Shown: in pieces, positions 9,482 to 20,092 of the stretch | How the letters are laid out: every line of letters begins with the position of its first letter | How positions within the stretch are numbered: the first letter of the stretch is position 1 | Source: Mucidula mucida | Taxonomy: Eukaryota > Basidiomycota > Agaricomycetes > Agaricales > Physalacriaceae | NCBI GenBank assembly: GCA_015501055.1 | Contig: JADNYV010000007.1 | Location: 1-64,000, forward strand | Length of the DNA stretch: 64,000 nt | Reading direction: 5' to 3' | Made by a program: the position numbers and the translations under genes | The notes under the pieces: model-generated | Seen by the model: only the letters and a program-made list of their open reading frames with translations | Told to the model about the DNA's origin: nothing | Databases searched by the model: none

Positions 9482-12400
9482 ATGGAGAAGAACGAGCATT
9501 ACAACCCGTTGCCTGACGATCTTCGTCATCCTGGCCGCCCGAAGAGGAGAGTCCTCAGATGGGGCCTCTTGCTGAGCGCTGCAGCACTTCTCTCTTACGT
9601 CGGAAAGCTACCCGTTCATCCGCAGAAGGCGCAGACGAGTCCCGCTGATGAGTGGAAGGACGACGTCTGGCCGATTCGACAGCAGACGCCATGGGACATC
9701 TCCAAAGACTTTCCCTATCCACGCGTACTCGAATACGATGTCCAGGAAGGCACTTGGTTACGCCTCGACGTGCACCCCGTCACTGGTGATATTGTCTTTG
9801 GCATGGTGGGCGACGTGTACTGTATCGCCGCCGCCGACGCGTTCACTGCAAGCGATGTTGTTGCCGTCGCCCACCCCGTCCTGACTGGTGTGCCATACGA
9901 CTCGGATCCTCATTTCTCACCAGAAGGCGATAGGATTGTCTTCAGAAGCGACGCTGGTCTGGGGCTTGATAACATCTGGGTGACGGCTTGGAAGGGATGC
10001 ACAGAAATGAACGCAGAGACAGCGCGTACTTCTGGTGAGACTTATGCACATATATGCGGTCAAGATGACTAACAATCTGCAGCTCAACGTGTTACAAACG
10101 AGACGTATCGCTTTGTGAGCGATGCGCGTTTTCACCCATCCGGAGGCAAAGTTGTGGCCACTAAATGGTTCACCAGTTCACGTTCTCTGGGTGCTGGCGA
10201 GGGCTGGGAGTTCCCCGTCCCTGCTCTTGGATCTGACAGCCCTGTCGCTGCGGGCGCAGGCACCAGGCTACTCGAACGCGCCCTCCCAGCAGGATTCAAA
10301 AATTATGGCGAGGAACAAATTGGTCCGGAACAGGCTCTCTGGCATGGAAATGACAGTCTCATCTTTTCAAAGAACATCCGAGACAGTGTATCATTTGAGT
10401 ACAGCAAAGGTATGTTTGTTGTCCGTCGTAGTTGAACTCCTTTCTTATTAGCAATTAGACGTTCACAAAGGAGTTTATTCCATCCTCGAGAAAAACCTCA
10501 CGACGCAACAAACTGTTACACTCGTAGACGCGTTTCCGGGTGGTGCATCCCGTCCGGAGCTCTCTCGCGACGGACGTACACTCGCTTTCGTTCGACGCAT
10601 CCGGAATAACGAAATCTTAGTCTTCAAAGACCTCGTCACTGGAACTATCCAATACATCTGGGACGGGCTCTCCTACGACGTGAGCGTCATCTATGCTCCT
10701 ATGGGAACATATCCTTCCTTTGCCTTCTCACATGACGACTCGGCTGTTATTATCTGGGCTGCCGGACAAATATGGTCTGTACCGTTAGTTGAAAATGAGT
10801 TTGGAGAGAAAGTATCAGGTGGGATACCCAAGCCCATCAAATTCACAGCGCATATCAAGAAGTATCTTGGAAAGCTGAGAACCATTGACGATATTGACCT
10901 CGTCGGGATCGAGACGGCCGACACGCAACGCGTTAGGGCGTTTAAGGATCTCCGTGCTGATGCTAAGGGCAAGCGAGTCGTCTTCCAGGCCGCCGGAGAG
11001 ACTTTTGTCCAGGTGGTGGGAGACAAGAAACCAACTAAGGTTCCTGTTCTATACGAAGACTCGCCGTATTATTCCCCTTCCATCGTCGATGACGAACACT
11101 CCATCATTGTCGTTCACGCCCGCTGGGATGACCAAAACTTCACTGTGTTCGAGTTATCCAACATCGAGGAGGGCAAGGCTACGGAGATTATTGGTTTGCC
11201 TAGAGGACGCTACTTGTATCCCATCATCCACCAAGTTGACCGCAAGCACGGCGTCATTGCGTTCGTCAAAATTGCGAGTGATTACCTTACAGGCGATGTC
11301 GTGGCCACTGCGGCGCCTGGATTATACCTTGCCGACATTGTGACTGACGGCGAAGCTATCACGATGTCTAACTTGCGACTGGTCCCCTCTGAAATCAGTC
11401 TCGGAGACATAATTAACTTGAGGTTCTTGCTAGGCTCGCACTCGCAGCTGCTTGTGCAACAGTCTGACCGCGCGTTTATCATTGATTTGGCGGGCAAGGT
11501 TGACGACGACGGGAAGCCTCCGCATCGTACGATCGCTTCTGGGAAGATGTCTCAGGAAATCGCGGTGTCTGTTGGGTCACAATCGAGCTGGATGCTGATG
11601 GCAAGAAGATTGTTAGGCTTGAGCCAGTACGCTGCTGAACGCATCGCGTTTGTGGACTTTTTCCATGTTTACCTTGTGGATGGGAGCAAGCTGAAAGAGG
11701 ATGAAGCGGTATGGTCTAAGCCAGGCAATGCATCAGATGGATTGGCACGTCTGAGTCTTGATGGTGGGCATAGTGTTACTTGGAGCGACGATGGAAAGAA
11801 GGTATTTTGGTTCTTGGGTTGGTCTTTTTCATTCCAATCTCTCACATCTTGTGTTATTGACGCTTTTGCTTAGGACCGTATTTACATTCGCTGGAAGTTT
11901 CGAAGCTCAAGAAATGCTCTTCCACTATCAAGTCGGATAAAGATACCTTTGGGATTGACTGCACAAAAACCCTCTTGGGATACCAAGAGATCATCGTTGA
12001 GCATTCGACTGATATTGCTCGCCTCAAGAAAGACACTGCTTTAACCTCCGATATTGTCGTCCTTGTAAACGCGACGTTGTTAACAATGGAGACAGGCGAT
12101 CTCGCCAAGGATTTAGTCTCTGACGCTGTGATGGTTATTCGTGGAGGAGTAATCGACTCCGTTTCTGCATTTGGCACCGTGGCGCTTCCACCTGGAGCGA
12201 CGGTCATCGACGTACAAGGAGGTTCGTGACGTTGCTCTGTAGATACTGGACTTTCATTCTGATATCGTTCCTTAAGCTTTCGTTACACCCGGCTTCATAG
12301 ACATGCATGCGCATTGGAACGCCATCGGTAATCCTATCCCGGCGAGATCTTGGGAGATGCAGACGTTCCTGTCGTATGGTGTCACGACGATGCACAAGTA

Positions 12401-13673
12401 TGAATTCGTCTGCGCGCGCCTCCTCTTATTGATCACGGAGTCTTCTGTAGTCCTAGCTCGGATAATGTCGAAGGATACATTGAACGCAGTCGGGTTGAAC
12501 GGGGTCATTTCATTGGGCCTCGGATATTCCACACTGGCGATGTGATCTATGGCGCCGCTGCCCCTGGTATATCTCAAGACGCGGCTACTATGGACGAGGC
12601 ACATTCAGCGCTTATACGCCTCAAAGCTGAAGGTGGTCCTATAAGCACGTCATATAAGAATTACCAGCTTCCGATAAGGTGATCTATACGCCGTAGGAAC
12701 GGTAACGTGTTGCTGAACTCTGGTTAGGGCATCGCGACAGCGCATGCTGCTTGCGGCTCAGAATTTGAGCATGCTTTGTGTGCCGGAAGGAGGTATGAAC
12801 TTCGATTGGGATCTGACATACATCTTGGATGGTGAGTATTCCGCCTCGACTTGTCTGATTTAACAATCTGACAGTCGACAGGTATGACCACTGTCGAACA
12901 CTCTATTCCGATTCCCGTCTTGTACGACGACGTTCTTATGCTGTACGCTATGAGTGGGACGGGCTCCTCTCCGACACATCTGGTCAACTATGGAGGTGCC
13001 TTTGGCGAGCAAATGATCTGGCAGAAGGCTGATGCACCGAATGTCGAGAAGTCATTCAAAATCTTTCCTCGAAGGTGTTACGTTTAACCAGTTTGCTAGG
13101 CTGAGGCGCTTTTCCCGGCATGATATCCTTGAAGGTCTGACAGAGTCGACCGCCCGACCGGATTCTTGTACGTTCTTCTTCAGTCTGCTAGGGCATATCT
13201 GACTCGGACATAGCATACCAGTTCTTCAACACGTCTGCTTCTATTGCAAAGATGGTGGATATGGGCCTCAAGACTTTCATTGGCGCTCACGGAGAGCCGC
13301 CGCTTGGGTTAAATTACCACTACGAGATGTCCTTTGCACAGGCTGGTGGCCTGAGTAACTATCAAGTAAGTTCATTACCTCTACCGTAAAGTTGAGACTG
13401 AGCCTCATCTGTCTCTCGTAGGTCTACCAGGCAGCCACCTCGCATGCTGCTCAGACGCTTGGCCTCTTTTCTTCCCTTGGCTCGTTAACACCCGGGAAAC
13501 TCGCGGATTTCGTCGTATTTGAAGCTGGTGCGGATGTCCTTGGCGGACGTATGCCGGAGTCGTTGAAGATTGCGTATGTTGCGCGAGGTGGTCGTATTTG
13601 GGAGGCTGATACGATGACGGAGTTCTGGCCGGTGAAAGGGAGGCAACAGGTTATGCCTCCGTTTAATCCTTGA
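9482..13673 (+). CDS. membrane-anchored TolB-like propeller plus amidohydrolase protein
   Basis: Large hydrolase, roughly 1,100-1,200 aa in about ten exons. Start MEKNEHYNPL at 9482 (an ATG five codons upstream is possible). A basic stretch then one hydrophobic helix (about residues 25-43) predicts a type II membrane anchor. About residues 60-700 show TolB/PD40-like propeller strands (HFSPEGDRIVF, RPELSRDGRTLAFVR, TWSDDGKKVFW). The C-terminal third is an amidohydrolase: GFIDMHAHWN carries the HxH metal pair, TTVEHSIP a further His, and FIGAHGEPPL another; it ends with SLTPGKLADFVVF. Introns were placed at 10035-10082 and after 10409, 11818 and 12222. Around 13060-13068 the frame shifts by one base before FNQFARLRRF, so either an intron is hidden or there is a lesion. 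Substrate unknown; bacterial relatives of this architecture are annotated as peptidase- or imidazolonepropionase-like. Confidence 0.85.
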
Positions 13674-14434
13674 GCTTGAGCGCGCGATCTTGGACAAATC
13701 ATCTTGTATCTACGTATGCTGAAGTTGACAGGAAATAAATCTTGGACGAGACACTGAAGACTCAAATGGTGTTACTAGGCTGAGGGATATAATACGACTC
13801 AAACAAAGCATCTACGAGGGTGCTTTAGGCTGTATATTGGGTACGCAAGCAGTATAAAGAACCTGCCGACTCGTGGCGAGATCCACCATGAACGTTGCCG
13901 CGGTGCAAGACCAGATTTGTCGGCAAGGTTCCTAAACGCGGACGACAGTAACCAGCTTTCGTAGAATGCTTGAATAAGTATACGTACGAGGTCATTGCCA
14001 AGCGGGTAGCGACATCAGTCAAACAAACTTTAGGTGGAACGTTGAGTGCTGTCATCCCGCGCAATCACCGATTCATTGTACAACGGGTATGGATGCGATG
14101 ATAGAATAGGTGGCTTCAATTCGGACGCGACAACGCTCATCTTTCAGTATGTAGAACATTGAGTAGACCTCTGCTCATCTTTCGATTATGTTGATCGTTC
14201 GTTCAATACGAACGCGAATAAATGCGACATAGTCGGTTCCTTCGTATACCCTTGAGTCCTCTCTATCATTGCTGCTGGACGTCGGCCAACCCAACACTGT
14301 CCAGAATGGAGCCATGATGACAACACGAGAACAAGAAAGGCTTTCCAAAAACGGACTACGGACCCTGCGTACGCTGCCTGCTTTCCGACGTTCACCATCG
14401 CACCGATTTCTCTCAGCCACAATCCAACACCATC
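13674..14434. other. intergenic, nothing recognised apart from a short match
   Basis: About 760 bp without a supported gene. 13831-13885 resembles 4285-4345. Minus-strand open frames near 14186-14536 overlap the 5' end of the next gene and show no family feature. Confidence 0.3.
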
Positions 14435-17400
14435 ATGAGCACGCAGCCTTCCACATTTTTCAGCGAATTTCGCGACCCCGATTCCATCGACAATGACGAC
14501 CAACCTGACCAGGAATACCCGCCGTCTGGCGAACAAACCTCTGAACGTGCTGAATATCGAGATGACGACGATTTCGTCCGCTTTCGCCTAGAACCTATCT
14601 CTGATTCCGCTTCACATTATTCTGCTGACGCTTTTCCCCCGTCTCCATTGTCAGAGGCCGACGCTGGTGCTGGCTTCTTTCACGGCGACATCGCTTTACC
14701 CGCCCAGCCTCGTGTCGACTCCGTGCACGATAATCCAAGCTTGTTGTCCATCCCCCAACACATATCTGCACCCGAAAACCCTACGGAGCATGCTTCGAAT
14801 GCAAGTCCCATGGCCGCTTCCCCGCGCATTGGTGCACTCTTCACTGCTCCATATACCACCCGCCCAAAACACACTCCGAAGCGGAGACAGAACCTCACCC
14901 AAAATCCTCCTCCTGCAACGGACGCCTCATATTCTGCGCGTAAGTTATTCTACTCATACCCGCCTCTGCAAGATACTGATTGACGCGTTGTTCAGCAACA
15001 AGTCGGTCCGGCACGCCAACTAGTTCTAGGTCGGCCGTCTCCAATACCAGCACCGCTGCACCGTCTTCTGAACGCGTCAGAGTCGGTGTTGATCGAAAAT
15101 CCGCATTGTGGGAATACTACAACCGCGAGGCGTCCGAGTATGATAACGAACTCTTCCTCGGTTATCGAGAGACGCTAAACAGCAACCTCCTTGTCGTAAG
15201 TGCTTTTAGTCCACGTATTCGCCTTGCTCACGTTTGATTTCACAGACCACTCTCTTCCTTGGCTTAGTTGCAGCTTTCCTCATAAACGCGCTCAACGTGA
15301 ATCCGGCAGAGATATACGCCAACGCTCTAAACCAAGCCGTACTCCTCTCCATCAACATCTCTTCCAACAACGCACTGCCCACGGACTGGCAGCCTATCAC
15401 TGCCGCCCAGCTCAGCCCTTCCCCCGATTCTACAGGTGTCATATCCGTGACCTTGTGGGGCAGTTGCATGGTGATATGCCTCGGGACCATGCTCTTCGCG
15501 ACATCGGCCAAGTCGTGGTTGGTGGAGTATAGTCGTGATATGAAGAACGGGAACCCGTATATGTGCGCGCAGAAACGTCAGCTCCGGTTCGACGAGCTGT
15601 TGAAGTGGAAAGTCGAGACGATCATTTCCGCGCTGCCGTGGTTCTTCCAGCTCTCGCTTTTCATGTTCGTCATTGGGCTCAGTGTTACATTGATGCAGTT
15701 CCATTCCATCCCTGGCAAAGTAGTTATCAGCTTGAGCTGCATTGTGCTGGGTGTTTATATCATCACGACTGTGCTGCCGCTATTAATTCCTTCGTGTCCG
15801 TACAACACGCCGGCTGTGGTACTCTTCCATAAAATGTTCCGGTTGGTATTGCAGTCCGTGCGAGATGGCTGGCTATATCTTCTCAAGAAGATATTGGTTG
15901 TTCTTGCCTACTGCGACCTCACTTCCGGTAGCTGGATGCTCTGGAGCAAAGAGTTGTCCAAGTCTGGCCCGTTTCATCGGGCTGACAGCCACGAGCAGCA
16001 GCTTCTCGAGAAATCGAAGTCCGTGCTGAGCTGGAAGGCCGTGACGTGGCTTTTGACGAGTAGTCAGAATACGGCCACCACGGACATGGCGCTCCGCTCG
16101 TTGTGGAATCTTAAATACATTCCCAAGCAGATATCTATCTTCCTTCCCACTAAAGCTCCCATGCTTTTGTATTCCAAGCTCTCTGTAGAACTAGCTCAGC
16201 CAGAGGAGTTTTTTGAGCAGGTTGAGCCTGAAGCCCCGCCGGAGATGCATGCCTTCCTTTCAAGTCCCCGTATCACAGATTTTATGGCTAGCTTTCTGCA
16301 CCTGTGGAAGTGTGTCTCTCTTGATGAGATTGACTCTTCCCAAGCTCTAGCTTGTATAACTGGAAAGTTGTCCTATTCACGGTTGCATCCGGAGTTGATG
16401 GATGTCTGGGATGATTTGAAAGTCCATTGTTCATCCTATACAGATCTGGACAGTTATGGGTGGCCTTATCACAATTTGGTGATGGTGATTGCTATAGAGC
16501 TTGTGTACTATTACCTGCACCCGGATCATTTTCTGCAGGAGAAGGCAGAGGTTAGCTCTGGGCATCCTCTTGCAGATGTGAAGATGCTGCTGGACTGGCA
16601 TATCTCAGATATAAGAGAGGACAATGGGACTATACATCTGAAGCATCATACTTTAAGGTTGTTGTTGGATGCTTTGGCACACACTCTGTGGAAGACAGAT
16701 TTTGCAGTTTTGAGGGAGCATAGAAAGGATGTGCTGTCCTTGTTGATTCGGCTGCTGGGAACTCTGAATGCAAAGGATATTCGGATCTTCATGCCCTTGG
16801 CAGCATGTTTTTCTATGTTTTCTCATCTTGATCCACAAGTGAAAAAAACCATCTTGGTTGCTAGAATGAATACAAGGGCTCAGAATCTGTACAAGGCAGA
16901 CTCAAATCCTGACTATGAACACTTGTTGAAAGCAGTTGGTTATGTCTTTAGGCTGTATCAACAGGGTGAAGAGTTTAGCGATGAGAATTGGACTCTTATT
17001 CAGACACTGTTCAATTTTGCCCATGCTACCAATACAACAGAGCTCTTCATAGAGGATCTCTTCCTTGAACTGCCTTGTGTCTATATTGAACAACTCATTA
17101 CAAATGTGGCAAAAGACTCTGCTTTCTATGGCAATGTTCCCTGGTTGACACTGTTTATGTTGAAAACTCATGCAAGAAATGTGGTGGGACCAGCCTCAAC
17201 AAAGGTTATCTTCAAGTACTTGAGAACTGTGCTCTGTATGAGCTGGTCTGATTATAAAGAGCAGCTATCAAATGTTTCTGTGATTCTGGAATCTCTCAAA
17301 GTGGAGTTGGCAGGAGAATCTAGTTATAGAAGTGATATCTGCTTGCTATTGATTGAGGCAATGAAAAATAGTTTTGGAGACCGAAATCGAACAGTGCTGC

Positions 17401-17576
17401 GGAGATGTGTGGCTTCCAAATTGTTTGAACAGTTCACAATATTAAGTACAAGTGCAGAGATGTCTCACCTTGAGGATCTGCTAAAATCTTGGGGAGCAGA
17501 CAACAAGTACCTATACCTCGAGTCTGAAATAGATGTACGTACAAAGTTATCTAGACAGTATAACCTACTCGAATAA
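14435..17576 (+). CDS. DUF6535 domain membrane protein
   Basis: Agaricomycete-specific membrane protein of unknown function, predicted 1,011 aa from three exons: 14435-14939, 14996-15195 and 15246-17576 (clean GTAAGT donors, TTCAG and CACAG acceptors, phases consistent). About residues 1-200 are acidic, Ser/Pro-rich and disordered. The DUF6535 core begins with WEYYNREASEYDNELFLGYR and continues through TTLFLGLVAAFLINAL, then VTLWGSCMVICLGTMLFA and a basic SWLVEYSRDM stretch. Two further membrane segments follow (FFQLSLFMFVIGLSVTLMQF; VVISLSCIVLGVYIITTVLP). The long C-terminal half (about 650 aa) is helical and cytosolic-looking, without a motif I can name. Base use in that half is visibly more AT-rich than in the first half. 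Confidence 0.85.
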
Positions 17577-17666
17577 ACAACCTATCATGACTGAGCCTTC
17601 ATCGTCCGATGTCTGCACCAGTATCGAGCGAACAGCATACAACGTATGTGAAGATCCTATGTATCT

Positions 17667-18716
17667 CTATTCTTTTACAGACAGCCTCAAATACACCTCA
17701 CCCACTATTCCTAAGATGTCTGGACTCGTGTAATTAGGATCATGAGCAAAGCCATCGAAGACGGATCTTCCCAGCAACCAATCATGAATACACATGCTTG
17801 AAGGGTCCGGTGAACGAGACATACGCTCTTCATAAAAGGCTTCCATGGCGGCGCGATGCGACGGTGTCGCATCTCGAAGGTCGCCGTCAAGTAAAGGCTT
17901 TGACAGAAAGCGCGCCATATAATTGAGGACATCCCCCACAGTGACTCCCGCCGCATATTCTTGTGCCATTATCCTTAGTGACCACGGAAACGAATGCGAT
18001 ATGACGCAGATTTTGGAGAGTCTCGGGGAGGTGACAGGCTGCGAACGTAGCGAGTCAATAGAGATCATCCCGTGTGGGCCGGAACATGTCGCGGTATGGA
18101 GAGGAGCCTTCATATCCCACAGGAGATGCTGAGCGGGTGACAGAATTACAGGATTGACAGTGACCGAGCGATGGGTGCGCACTATTAACGTAGGATCGAG
18201 AATGGGGCCATCTATGTAAATGTAAATCGTTCTCCTCTACTACAGGTCGACGAAAGGCTTACAGTCAGATCCCCCAGCCCAGGGTCCCATACGAATTTTC
18301 CTGAATTCAGGAGAATCATCTGGACGTCCGGTGGGCCGTGGAAGTCGTTGCGCGTCCTGCTTCTTGCGCGCTTCTTCTTCAGCAATACGCAGCTCTCGAA
18401 GGTGGGCGGCGAGTTGGAACGCCATGATTTCCAACTCGTCTCTACTTGCAGTAGCAGGAAGCGTGACTGGCGGAACCGGACCATTGTTCGGGATCTGGTG
18501 TACATTCTGGATGGGCTTCTGGGAGCGCGAGGATACTTTCGACGATGTACGTTGAGCGGATATAGGTGGAACTCCCTTGAATTGGACTTGGGGGGCCGAG
18601 GATGATGAAGCAGATTGAGCGTGTGCATCACGACGCGCTCCCGAAGATTTGAGGATGGAACGAGGAGGCTGCTGGGCATGGGAATCATTGGCAGGAAGAG
18701 GGTGGGCAGGGTCCAT
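17667..18716 (-). CDS. DUF6699-type protein with disordered N-terminus
   Basis: Two main exons on the minus strand. Exon 1 starts at 18716 (MDPAHPLPAND) and encodes about 150 residues of Ser/Pro/Arg-rich sequence with a charged helix (RELRIAEEEARKKQ). The second part, from about 18225 to 17667, reads IDGPILDPTLIVRTHRSV, then NPVILSPAQHLLWDMKAP, VTVGDVLNYMARFLSKP and AFYEERM, ending SVKE. The pattern 'W-D-(L/M)...P', a mid-domain PW, then TVxDVL and an aromatic-rich end matches DUF6699 proteins of mushrooms, whose function is unknown. The intron lies between about 18247 and 18215 and is short; I could not fix its exact borders in phase. Transcription is convergent with the DUF6535 gene (91 bp between stops). 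Confidence 0.65.
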
Positions 18717-19229
18717 GCAAAAGTACGCGTCGGAAAAGAGAAGAAGCTAGAATCCGCGGTAAGATCAGTAGACTCATTGTTGACGAAGTGGGCGACATAC
18801 GGGACGATAGCGACGAAAGCAAGAAAACAAATAAATTTAATACAAAGAAGAAGTAGAAGAAAGCCCAATGGGCGTCGTTATATCGTTATACAGCGATGGT
18901 TGACGTCGGGGAGCGACGACATGGGCGCAAGAGGCAAAGCTGTTTGTACAAACAAACACAAATCCCTCCTTGCCTTCGGCTCTCACTACGGCTCAATTTC
19001 TCTGTGTATTCTAGTCACTTGAACCGCACGTCTCCCAAGAAAGCACCAGCGCTACTGCTCATTATTGCGGGAGCAGATCAGTAGCACATTCGCTCTGTTA
19101 TCGCCCGTATTGTCTAAAACAACTTCGCATTCAAATCCTTGCTTCACTCGATATCTACATCCTTTCGGTCTGTAGTAGATCAACACGACGAGAGGAATCA
19201 GCGACAAGCACGCCAATGATTGAAGACTA
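18717..19229. other. intergenic, nothing recognised
   Basis: 5' flank of the DUF6699 gene. A hydrophobic minus-strand open stretch starting at 18868 overlaps the first exon in another frame and has no supporting feature. Confidence 0.3.
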
Positions 19230-19850
19230 TACACGCTCGGAAAGGTGGTATGTTTGAGTAGCACATCCCGACAGCGCACATTACTTGCGGCTCAGAATTT
19301 TGTACGACGGTAATGGGATTTGGCGGACATCTTTGGATGGTGAGCATTCTTTGCCGACTCATTGAAAGTTCTGACGGTCGACAGGTATGAGCACCTTCGA
19401 CACTCTATTCCGATTCCTGGACGACGTACTTGCGCTCCTCCACTATGACTGCGACGGGCTCCTCTTCGAAACATCTAGTCAACTACGGAGGCATCTCTGG
19501 GGAGCAAATGATTCAACGACAGTTTAATGCGCCGAAAGTTGAGAAGTTGTATTTCGTGAAGGCGTTCAGCTGAACCGAGTTGCTAAACTGAGGCGCTTCG
19601 CTGCAATATTTTTCTAGAGCGGGTACATCACAGGTTGCTCAGACGTCTTCTTTTCTTCCCTTGGCTCGTTAATTCCCAAATTTGTTGTGTTTGAAGTTGT
19701 TGCAGATACGCTGAAGTCGTCGAAGATTGCGTATGTTGCCAACGGTGGGCGCATCTAGGAGGCGGATACAAAGCGGGTCTATAGCCGGCGAAGAGGAGGG
19801 AACAGGCTATGCCTCTGTTTGATTCTTGAGCGCGCAATCTTGGAGAGATA
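19230..19850 (+). pseudogene. ghost copy of the amidohydrolase 3' half
   Basis: DNA-level match to 12680-13720 of the amidohydrolase gene. Shared blocks include the exon start CGACAGCGCA, GCGGCTCAGAATTT, CATCTTTGGATGGTGAG with the following intron, GTCGACAGGTATGA, CACTCTATTCCGATTCC, GACGGGCTCCTC, GTCAACTA-GGAGGC, and the end TTGAGCGCGC-ATCTTGGA, which lies in the 3' UTR. Introns are retained, so this is a segmental copy, not a retrocopy. About 330 bp corresponding to 13130-13450 (including the metal-binding FIGAHGEPP segment) is deleted, and stops occur throughout. It cannot encode a working domain. Confidence 0.85.
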
Positions 19851-20092
19851 ATCTTGTTTTTCATGCAGTTGTTTATCATACAGTTGGCTAAGCAAGTACT
19901 CACTTCTGTTGCTATATAGTATATTATATAGTCGAAGACTTATTCCATGCACCTCTGCAAAGCCTTCGTGTGACGACGTGACATAACACCTTCAACTTCT
20001 TCCCCTCACGCTAATTGGTCGTTTCCCCGTCTACTACACGCGTCATCCTCAATACGGCCAACAATAGACGCGTAATACAGCTACAGGTACAC

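Noticed and set aside
10691..11026. Minus-strand open frame across the propeller region
   Set aside because: Antisense shadow of a strongly supported exon, with no family feature.
15327..15704. Minus-strand 125-codon frame
   Set aside because: Antisense shadow of the DUF6535 membrane exons.
18212..18868. Hydrophobic-leader frame MGFLLLLLCIKFICFL on the minus strand
   Set aside because: Overlaps the DUF6699 first exon in another frame and degenerates into Arg/Ser-rich sequence; probably leader or chance.
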